Below, piece by piece: positions 57,182-64,000 of a stretch of 64,000 bases of DNA (positions are counted from its first letter, which is position 1; each line of letters starts with the position of its first letter). The notes below the pieces were generated by a model, which was not told where the DNA came from, searched no databases, and saw only the letters and a list, made by a program, of their open reading frames with translations. This stretch comes from R-RK-3 sp963842775 (GTDB taxonomy: Bacteria > Pseudomonadota > Alphaproteobacteria > Rhizobiales > Rhodomicrobiaceae), in NCBI GenBank assembly GCA_963842775.1, contig CAWJHQ010000013.1, positions 293,598-357,597 of the forward strand. The letters are read 5' to 3'. The position numbers and the translations under genes are program-made.

Positions 57182-57513
57182 CGCTCGCTCCAATCGCCGG
57201 GGCCTTTCCGGCCACAGTATGCATGCTAATGGTCGGGGGAAGCGCCATCGCGGAGAAGTTCGACGTCCGGGTCACTGCGCCAACTTGCCAAAGCGCCCGC
57301 TTTTCGCGGGTTTCCGGATCTTCCCCAAACCGACAGGGAGTCCGGAAGAGGTGGTCAGGAACGCCCGTCGACGAAGCGCGCATCTCGCATCTGGCCTATT
57401 CCTCGGAATTGCCAGCACGATGCTGCGCCGGCCGGCGGCAGGATCGAGCAATTTCTGCCAGGACGCGGCCGGCCTCAGCCTGTAACGCTCAAGGGGCCAA
57501 GGCGGAGGTCAGA

Positions 57514-58395
57514 TTGAACATTGCGGCCACGAAGCACTATTACGCGCGGCTCCAAAGGGTGCTCCATCACATCGAGGAGCATCTTGAGGATGGCTTGAGC
57601 GTGGAGACGCTGAGCGGCATCGCGGCCTTCTCGAAATATCATTTCCATCGGCAGTTCACCGGGCTGTTCGGCATCGGCGTCCATCAATATGTCCGGCTCG
57701 CGCGCCTCAAGCGCGCCTCCTACAGGCTGGCGTTTCGGGACAGCCCGATCGTCGAGATCGCGCTCGACAGCGGCTATGAGGGGCCGGAAGCCTTTTCGCG
57801 GGCCTTCAAGCAGCGCATCGGCCAGACGCCGAGCGACTTCAGGAAACAGCCGCAATGGATCCCCTGGCACGCAGCCTTTCGGCCCATCAGCGAGACAAGG
57901 ATCGCGCATATGAAGAAGACCATGCGGGGCGAGCAGGTCAGGATCGTCGAGGTGAAGGACACGCGCGTCGCCGTGCTGGAGCATCGCGGCGATCCGGCGC
58001 TGATCGGGGAAGTCGTGCGCGCTTTCATCGGCTGGCGCAAGCAAGTGGGCTTGCATCCGAGGACCAGCGCCACGTTCAACATCTTTTATGACGGCCCGGC
58101 GGACGCGCCGCCCGAGGCGTTCCGGCTCGACATATGCGCCGCGACGGAGCGCGATGTGGCCCCGAACGGTGCCGGGGTCGTCGCCAAGGTCATTCCGGGC
58201 GGACGTTGCGCGGTGCTGCGCCATGTCGGCTCCGACGACGGCCTCGGCGCGGCATTGGCGTTCCTCTATGCGGAGTGGCTGCCGCAAAGCGGCGAGGAGC
58301 CGCGCGACTTCCCGCTCTACTGCCAGCGCGTCACCTTCTTCCCCGACGTTCCCGAGCACGAGGCCATCACCGACATATTTCTTCCCCTGCGATGA
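57514..58395 (+). CDS. AraC-family regulator with GyrI-like effector domain
   Basis: 293 residues starting at TTG 57514, which has GGAGGT at exact spacing; the longer ORF upstream has no protein-like sequence. N-terminal AraC double helix-turn-helix (DGLSVETLSGIAAFSKYHFH, HQYVRLARLKRASYRLAF, IVEIALDSGYEGPEAFSRAF), then a GyrI/effector-binding domain (VAVLEHRGDPALIGEV, FNIFYDGPADAPPEAFRLDI, GGRCAVLRHVGSDDGLGAA). Resembles drug-sensing regulators. No adjacent transporter on the same strand, so the target is unclear. Confidence 0.92.
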   Translation: MNIAATKHYYARLQRVLHHIEEHLEDGLSVETLSGIAAFSKYHFHRQFTGLFGIGVHQYVRLARLKRASYRLAFRDSPIVEIALDSGYEGPEAFSRAFKQRIGQTPSDFRKQPQWIPWHAAFRPISETRIAHMKKTMRGEQVRIVEVKDTRVAVLEHRGDPALIGEVVRAFIGWRKQVGLHPRTSATFNIFYDGPADAPPEAFRLDICAATERDVAPNGAGVVAKVIPGGRCAVLRHVGSDDGLGAALAFLYAEWLPQSGEEPRDFPLYCQRVTFFPDVPEHEAITDIFLPLR

Positions 58396-58567
58396 AGGGA
58401 TGACGGGTGCCCGATCGCCCGCGATTTCTGGCGCCGCGCGCATGTTCTCCGGGAGCGATAAATTATGGCAAAACATTGGCCTAACAACGCCTCGGCGCTG
58501 AGTTCGCCCATCCGATTGTAATAAATATGATTTTCTACTTTCAATCCGATGCAGAAAATCTGGATAC
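58396..58567. other. Intergenic after the AraC-type regulator
   Basis: About 170 bases with no supported gene. It becomes AT-rich toward the candidate small-RNA promoter at 58568. Confidence 0.4.
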
Positions 58568-58676
58568 TTGACGGATATTTGTTTAAATGTTAAGTAGAGT
58601 GACGGGCGAACGGGTGATGCATTCTGCATCTTGAATAGAAGGCGGATTGACTCTCGGTCGCCCGCCTAATTTTTTG
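58568..58676 (+). ncRNA. Candidate small RNA with its own promoter and terminator
   Basis: TTGACG (58568), a 17-base spacer and TAAGTA (58591) resemble a sigma-70 promoter. Downstream are a small perfect hairpin (GATGCA-TTC-TGCATC) and a second stem AGGCGG...CCGCCT followed by AATTTTTT. The predicted transcript runs from about 58603 to 58676, about 74 nucleotides, with no ORF. No known family recognised. Evidence is structural only. Confidence 0.4.
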
Positions 58677-58804
58677 CCTGACGTCCTTCCAGCGAAAGCT
58701 TGTCTCAACTTGGGTATAGTTCGGCTTATGATTTTGAAATAATATCGATTATTTTTGTAATGACGCCGCCAAGCCCGATGCTCAGGTCCGCAACGGTCTT
58801 GTAG

Positions 58805-59797
58805 TCACGCATCGCTAAGCACCGGGCTCCCCGCCGTCCGCAACATCGCCCTGCGCCGCCCGTCATGCCAAGTGAACAGGCCGACGCCGGCGATGACCAG
58901 CACCGTGCCGAGCGCATCGGTCAGCGTGAAGGGTTCGCCCAGGATCACGATCGCCATCGCGATGGTCGCGACCGGGCTCAGCGTGCCGATCATCGCCACA
59001 GCCTCGGCGCCGATCCGCTCAAGCGCCGCATTCAGCATGAAGGATGGCAGCACCGTCGCGAAGATGCCGAGCAGCGCGCCGATCAGCACGATGTGAGCGG
59101 GCAGGGCGAACAGCGCGGACGCACCCTTCCAGGCGATGAAATGCGCCAGCACGCCGATGCTCGCGGAGGTCATCGCGATGCAGGTGAACATGCGGCTGCC
59201 GACCTGCGTGATCAGCGATTTGGCAATGAGCTGATACAGCGCGAAGGTGAAGGCCGAGCCGAGCACCAGCGCGACGCCGAGCGCGACGTGGTCGCCCTGG
59301 CCCGAGCCGCCATCGAGGAAGATGGTCGCGATGCCCGCATAGGAGACGACCAGCGCCAGAATGCCGAGCCGCGTCAGCCGTCCGCCGAAGAACAGCGCGC
59401 CGAGGATCATGACGAACACCGGATAGGTGTAGAGGATCAGCCGCTCGAATTGCGCGGTGAGATAGACCAGCCCCTGGAAATCCAGATAGCTGGAGAGATA
59501 ATAGCCGAGCAGCCCGACCAGCGCCGCGAGCAGCACGAGCCGGCCCGTCGGCAGCGCGCCGCCGCCCTGCACGCGTTCGCGCCATGTCAGCGCGCCGATG
59601 ACGAGATAGACCGGCATGGCGAAGCACATGCGGATGGCGAGCAGCGTGACGGCATCGACGGCAATGCCGCTGCCTGTGCCATAGGCCAGCTTGATCAGAA
59701 TTCCCTTCGTCGAGAACAGGATCGCGCCGAAAGCGGCGAGCAGATAGCCGCTGTGAGGCGCAAAGCTGCGTGAAGTCAGCGCGGCGGGCTGAGCCAT
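58805..59797 (-). CDS. EamA-family (DMT) permease
   Basis: 330 residues with about ten membrane helices in two EamA halves (GYLLAAFGAILFSTKGILIK at the start; VALGVALVLGSAFTFALYQL at the second half; ending in IVILGEPFTLTDALGTVLVI). Substrate unknown. Not closely related in sequence to the EamA gene at 38.2 kb. Transcribed singly on the - strand. Confidence 0.9.
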   Translation of the reverse strand: MAQPAALTSRSFAPHSGYLLAAFGAILFSTKGILIKLAYGTGSGIAVDAVTLLAIRMCFAMPVYLVIGALTWRERVQGGGALPTGRLVLLAALVGLLGYYLSSYLDFQGLVYLTAQFERLILYTYPVFVMILGALFFGGRLTRLGILALVVSYAGIATIFLDGGSGQGDHVALGVALVLGSAFTFALYQLIAKSLITQVGSRMFTCIAMTSASIGVLAHFIAWKGASALFALPAHIVLIGALLGIFATVLPSFMLNAALERIGAEAVAMIGTLSPVATIAMAIVILGEPFTLTDALGTVLVIAGVGLFTWHDGRRRAMLRTAGSPVLSDA

Positions 59798-59849
59798 GTC
59801 ATGTCCAATTGTGAGGTTTTAGAGCGTCATGTACTGATTTGAACCGCGA

Positions 59850-60006
59850 CGCCCCCTCACCCACCCGCCTATCGGCGGGAGCCCTCTCCCCGAAGGCGAA
59901 CGCTTGTCGTTCGCCGTAAAGGCTCACGAGCGGGAGAGGGCAAGTCAGCTTTTTGCCCTCTCCCTTGATGGAGAGGGCGGAATGCGCCAGCATTCCGGGT
60001 GAGGGT
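59850..60006. repeat. Dispersed hairpin repeat, copy E (opposite orientation)
   Basis: Reverse-oriented relative of copies A and C: CCCTCTCCCCGAAGGCGAACG, CTTGTCGTTCGCCGTAAAGG, CTCACGAGCGGGAGAGGG, then CCCTCTCCCTTGATGGAGAGGG and TCCGGGTGAGGG. Lies between the EamA gene and lspA. Confidence 0.8.
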
Positions 60007-60055
60007 GGAGCTGCGAGCGAGGGCAATACGGGTCCCGCGCAAGGCCCTGGGCTGT

Positions 60056-60622
60056 CTAACTGCCGCCGGGGCCTTGCGTCCGGTGGCTGCCCTGGGATGG
60101 GGAGGGCGTAATAAGCCAGTCGAGGATAAGGCCGATGACGCCGGCGGTGATCGCCACATCGGCGATGTTGAAGACGTACCAATAATAGCCGGCATAGTGG
60201 AAGGAGAAGAAATCGGCCACCGCGCCATGCATGATCCGGTCGGCGATGTTCCCCAGCGCGCCGCCGACGATCAGGCCGAGCGAGACCGCAACCAGCCGGG
60301 AGGCCGCATTGCTCATCCACAGATACAGGACGGTCACGGCGGTGACGGAAAACACCATCAGCAGCAGCCGTCCCGTAAGGCTGTCCTGCTGCAGGAGCCC
60401 GTAGGAGATGCCGCGGTTCCAGATCATCACCAGGTCGAGGAACGGCGTGATCTCGACGCGGCCGCGCTCGGCGATGCGGTAGGTCTCGATCATCCAGTAT
60501 TTGTGCGCCTGGTCGGCAGCCAGCGCGAGAATGGCGGCGGCGAGGCCGAGCAGGCTGAAGCGGCCCCAAAGGCGCAGCTTGCCGAACAGGCCTGGCTCTC
60601 TTTCCATCTCGATGCGGGACAT
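60056..60622 (-). CDS. lspA: Lipoprotein signal peptidase (signal peptidase II)
   Basis: 188 residues, four membrane helices, family-length. Conserved blocks: LALAADQAHKYWM, IWNRGISYGLL, GGALGNIADRIMHGAVADFF and FNIADVAITAGV; the catalytic aspartates are in GNIADR and FNIADV. Cleaves prolipoproteins such as the lipobox proteins in this window after lipidation. Start ATG 60622, near 60 bases from the end of the RND exporter gene, so they may be cotranscribed. Confidence 0.95.
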   Translation of the reverse strand: MSRIEMEREPGLFGKLRLWGRFSLLGLAAAILALAADQAHKYWMIETYRIAERGRVEITPFLDLVMIWNRGISYGLLQQDSLTGRLLLMVFSVTAVTVLYLWMSNAASRLVAVSLGLIVGGALGNIADRIMHGAVADFFSFHYAGYYWYVFNIADVAITAGVIGLILDWLITPSPSQGSHRTQGPGGS

Positions 60623-60709
60623 TGTCGACTTTCACACTTGCCGGCGGCGCGTCAGCGTGTCCGCACCCGGCATGTCACCGCATGGACTTAGCCATCCGGG
60701 ACGGGGGCG

Positions 60710-63093
60710 TCAAGTTGTGGCTGACGGCATGTCCGGCGCCAGATCGCGGCGCCGCCGCGAGAATCGCCGCCGCGCGGCGTTCTCGGCGCGTCTTACCAAC
60801 AACATGCAGGCCGGCAGCAGCAGCAGGCCGCCGACCATCGCGGCGAGCAGGGTGGTGGCGCTCAGCCGGCCGAACAGCCGCAGCGACGGCAGGTCGGAGA
60901 AGACCGTCACGGCCAGCCCGCAGGCGAGCACGATGCTGGTCAGGATCAGCGCCGGTCCCATCAGCACGGTGGCGCGCGACGCGGCTTCCACCGGATCGAC
61001 CCCCGGCAGGTCTTCCCGTTTCAGCCGGTTCAGATAGTGGATGGTCGCGTTCAGCCCCAGTCCGAAGGCGACGGTCAGCGCGATGATGCTGGCGAATTGC
61101 ATGCCCTCGCCGGTGAGCGCCAGCGACGCGCCGGAGGTGACGACGGGGAACAGCCCCGGTAAGAGGCTCACCGCGCCGATCAGGAAGGAGCGGAAGGCGA
61201 GGCCGATCAGCGCGGAGACGATCACCATTTCCGCCGTCAGCATCAGATTGATCTTCTGGATCATCGCGGCGCTGTTGCGCGCGGCGATCACCGCAAGGCC
61301 GCTGACGGAAATCTCGTAATCGGGATGCGCTTGCCGGACGGACTCCAATGCCGCGTCGAGCTTGTTGACCGTCGGCAGCAGGTCGCTGGCGTCGATGTCG
61401 GGAATGCGGCCGGTGACGACGGCGGCGTCCTGCTCGGCGGTGACGAACCGGCGCGTCAGATGGTCTGGCAGCAGGCCGATATAGGTTCCTTCAGCGTCGG
61501 GATGTCCTTCTGGCCCGACTCCGCCAGCCAGCGCACCATGGTTTCCACCGACCAGACATTGCCGACGCCCGCTTGTGTCTCGACGACGCGGTGCACCTCG
61601 CCGATGACGCCGAGCGGCGCCGGCCTCGTAGATGCGTCGCTGCCGGGCGGCAGCTCTATCATGACGTCGACCGGATTGGCGCCCGTCAGCTTCATGTCCA
61701 GCCGGCTGGACGCGGCGACGGCCTGCTCGCGGTCGGGCACCTGGTCGGCGAGGCGATAGCGCGGCTCGAGCGTCACATGCGCCACGCCGAAGCCGATGAC
61801 GAGGCCCAGCCCCATGCCGGCGAAGGCCCATGGGCGGCGGGTGACGAGGCTAGCTGTCGCGGCGCAGAAGCTGCGCAGGACGCGCATCGCCCCGTCCTGT
61901 TCCGCGAGTTTCGCCGCGACCCGGCTGTCATTGCTGAGCAGCAGCACCGCCAGCAGCGGCAGCACGATGATGACTGCGAGGAAGGTCACCGCCATGCAGA
62001 TCGCCCCGGCGATGCCGAACGTCTGGATCAGCGCGCTGTCGGCGAAGGTGAGCGCGATGAAGGAGAGCGCCGCCGTCGCGCCGTTGAGGAAACAGGCGGG
62101 GCCGACGACCAGCACGGCATAACTGATCGCCTCCAGCCGGCTGTCGCCCGCAGCATCCGGTCGCGCAGAGCGAAGGTCATCTGCATCGAATCGGCGAAGC
62201 CCATGACCATGGTCAGCGGCGAGATGACGTTGAGGAACAGGTTCAGCCGGAAATCCATCCAGCCGAGCGTTCCGAGCGACCAGAGAATGGCGATGGCGGG
62301 CGGCACGGCGGCAATCGCCATGAAGGAGAAATGCCGGAAGAAGACCATCGCGATGACGACGCCGATGAGAAAGCCCAGCCCGTTATAGACGATGCGGTCG
62401 CGCTGCACGGCGTTGCGGATTTCGAGCTGCATCACCGGCGCGCCGGCCAGTTGCGCGCTGAGGCCGGTCTCCGGCCAGATGGCGGATCGTGGTTTCCTTG
62501 ATCTCGCGGATGGCGTCGTCAAGAACCCGGTTTTCGCCGCCTCCGGATCAGCGCGACGACGATCAGGGTCAGTTGCCCATCGTCCGAGAGGATTTTGCCC
62601 GCGATGATCCGGTTCTGCCTGATATCGCGGATGAGCTGCGTGTAGGCTTCGCCCTCGGGCAGCGTTCCGGGGAAGAGCGGCGCCGGCAGCCGGCCGGGGT
62701 CGGGAGAGGCGCGGGCCGAGAAGATCGAGATCAGGCCCTGCATTCCGGGGACGAACTGCATCTCGATGACGGTGTCGCGCAGGGCCTCCAGCGATTGACG
62801 CTCCAGCAGCGTCGGCCCCTCGACCACCACGAGCACGTCATATTCGCTCGAGGGAACCGGCTCGACAGGCGTTCATATTGCTTGAAATCGGGGGTGTCGG
62901 CGCGGAACAGCTCGGTGAGGGAATTGTCGACCGTAATGCGCTCGATGCCGAATGCGGCGAATATCGATATGGCGATGGCGAATACCAGCGCAGGCCACCG
63001 GTAATGCAGCGGCAACAGCCCCAAGCGCTCGAAGCCGAGACTGAACGATACCTCACCTTCCGGTGGGTTTTCCGGCTTGTGGTGCTTTTGCAT
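60710..63093 (-). CDS. RND-superfamily (MMPL/COG1033-like) exporter, about five frameshifts
   Basis: Segments on three frames together form an ~795-residue exporter. Order: FGIERITVDNSLTELFRADT (N-terminal periplasmic start), VVVEGPTLLERQSLEALRD and LPEGEAYTQLIRDIRQNRII; GLGFLIGVVIAMVFFRHFSF with DFRLNLFLNVISPLTMVMGF (first sterol-sensing-like block); FADSALIQTFGIAGAICMAV; DMKLTGANPVDVMIELPPGS; and a final IALTVAFGLGLNATIHYLNRL with ALILTSIVLACGLAVTVFSDL (second block). Breaks lie near 62852, 62537, 62476, 62150 and 61487. Relatives export hopanoids or other lipids. Five breaks in 2.4 kb is a higher density than elsewhere; decay cannot be excluded. Confidence 0.8.
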
Positions 63094-63203
63094 CCCCCTG
63101 CACAACCCCCATTTCGCCCGTTCCCCGCATACTGTATACAATATCTAAGCATCATTGCGAAAAGTGGTCTTCCCGGTTTTCGCGAGAAATGATGCGCCAA
63201 CAA

Positions 63204-63254
63204 AGACTTTAAGCAGGTCTTTTGTTGGGTAACCAACGAAAACCTGCTTAGTCT
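63204..63254. terminator. Long hairpin between exporter and PH-domain gene
   Basis: AGACTTTAAGCAGGTCTTTTGTTGG, a GTAA loop, and CCAACGAAAACCTGCTTAGTCT pair over more than 20 bases with one bulge. It lies downstream of the PH-domain gene on the - strand and could end its transcript, although the T run is short; alternatively it is a repeat element. Confidence 0.5.
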
Positions 63255-63412
63255 GATCCGGAGGCAGCAAGCAAGCTCGGCAAGGACAAAACCAACCGCT
63301 TTTCCCATAGCGTTCGGGCAGGCTCGCGAGCGTCCGTCAACGGGGGCGGAGGATGGGCCGGAAGTGTGCAGGAACTATGACGCGGGAGCACGCTGCGGAG
63401 CCGCGCCGCTGC

Positions 63413-63889
63413 TCACCGGCCGCGTCGCCCGGTTGACTTCGCCCATCCCTCCTGCAGCGCCTTGCGCAATTCCAGCGGATCGCCGAGGGAGGGGAGAACG
63501 ATCTGCTCCTCGCCGGTGCCGTGGATTTCGAGTTTTCCATAATCCAAGATGCGGCCGAGCACGTCCTGGCGCAGGCTGACCTCTTCGATGGCGCCGAGCT
63601 GGATCTCGCTCGTTTCACGGCTGATGAGGCCTTTCTTGTAAATCACGCGCTGATTGGTGACGCCGATCTCGGTCGTCCAGATCGGGATCATGATCGCCAG
63701 GAAGATGATCACGCCGACGACCGGCAGCACGATCCCGATGAGGAAACTCTGCGAGCTGAAGCCCAAAAAAATGCCCAGGATGACGGAAACGATCAGCGCG
63801 CCATAGGCCAGCGCATAATGGATCCAATGGAAATGCGCGATGTAATGCACCGTCTCATTCGCGCCGAGACTTTTTCTGATGTAGCTCAT
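63413..63889 (-). CDS. bPH2/DUF304 PH-domain membrane protein
   Basis: 158 residues from ATG 63889, with AAGGAGCGG upstream. Two membrane helices (HWIHYALAYGALIVSVILGIF, SQSFLIGIVLPVVGVIIFLAIM) followed by the bacterial PH-like domain: EIGVTNQRVIYKKGLISRET, SEIQLGAIEEVSLRQDVLGRI, DYGKLEIHGTGEEQIVLPSLG. YdbS-like proteins of this type have a membrane-associated role that is poorly known. Upstream region leads to the window end. Confidence 0.88.
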   Translation of the reverse strand: MSYIRKSLGANETVHYIAHFHWIHYALAYGALIVSVILGIFLGFSSQSFLIGIVLPVVGVIIFLAIMIPIWTTEIGVTNQRVIYKKGLISRETSEIQLGAIEEVSLRQDVLGRILDYGKLEIHGTGEEQIVLPSLGDPLELRKALQEGWAKSTGRRGR

Positions 63890-64000
63890 GTCCGCTCCTT
63901 TGCGCCACGGGTCGGATTGCGCCGAAGCGCTGGAATTGTTGGCCCGGTGCGATGGTAACACTGGAAAGGGTGCGGCGTTGCGTTGGCCGCGCAAATCTTA

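Noticed and set aside
58865..59773. 302-codon + strand frame opposite the EamA permease, rich in Gln, Asp and Arg
   Set aside because: Composition is that expected for the reverse complement of a hydrophobic membrane protein.

Overview
The window is GC-rich (about 60% by eye) bacterial chromosome with the signature of an alphaproteobacterium, most likely a member of the Hyphomicrobiales (Rhizobiales). The evidence is the gcrA / argD-argF-hslO neighbourhood, the GcrA cell-cycle regulator itself, the pair of M16 peptidases next to a lipoprotein gene, and the many palindromic dispersed repeats typical of that group. No rRNA, tRNA, CRISPR array, phage or intact transposon was seen.

Layout. 0-2 kb: the 3' part of an NB-ARC/TPR STAND ATPase. 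2.3-4.3 kb: a tandem duplication carrying two exported Mn-type superoxide dismutases. 4.4-7.4 kb: a small membrane protein, an RTX-type repeat protein and about 1.5 kb with no convincing gene. 7.4-9.7 kb: a truncated second copy of the hslO 3' end, a DUF433/DUF5615 toxin-antitoxin pair, then hslO. 9.8-12.9 kb: argF, argD and gcrA. 13-24 kb: an accessory stretch, partly AT-rich, with small ORFs, an outer-membrane-like protein, a NodU-type carbamoyltransferase, an Arg/Gly-rich exported peptide, secreted proteins, a sulfotransferase, an RTX protein and a DUF5671 membrane protein. 24-31 kb: bestrophin, cupin, phoR-type kinase and a formylglycine-generating enzyme with its sulfatase. 31-40 kb: glutathione transferase, VOC and DUF971 proteins, small exported proteins, a DEAD-box helicase, TfoX-like, an A-type Fe-S carrier and an EamA permease. 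40-55 kb: ettA, a class III cyclase divergent from a Crp-type regulator, mutL, pgi, two M16 peptidases, lipoproteins, GNAT, pirin and a BNR propeller. 55-64 kb: TauE/SafE permease, ChaA antiporter, AraC-GyrI regulator, EamA permease, lspA, an RND/MMPL exporter and a PH-domain membrane protein.

Two features dominate. First, at least fifteen genes are broken by small indels, often single bases in G/C runs, including normally conserved genes (argD, mutL, pgi, hslO). The reading continues cleanly in another frame on both sides each time, so these look more like draft-sequence errors than decay; such genes are annotated here as one merged locus with the shift position given. Second, intergenic regions are filled with several families of dispersed hairpin repeats. 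Two copies of one family have their central segment in opposite orientation between identical flanks.

Functional links that can be argued from gene order: cyclase with Crp-type regulator (cyclic-nucleotide signalling), sulfatase with its maturation enzyme, argD-argF arginine synthesis with a terminator-like leader hairpin, the active/inactive M16 pair, pirin with GNAT, and the DUF433/DUF5615 module. No single locus can be called a new system from sequence alone. The best candidates for a second look are the toxin-antitoxin module between hslO repeats, the invertible-looking repeat, the AT-rich small-ORF island and the two isolated terminator or promoter/terminator units that may encode small RNAs.
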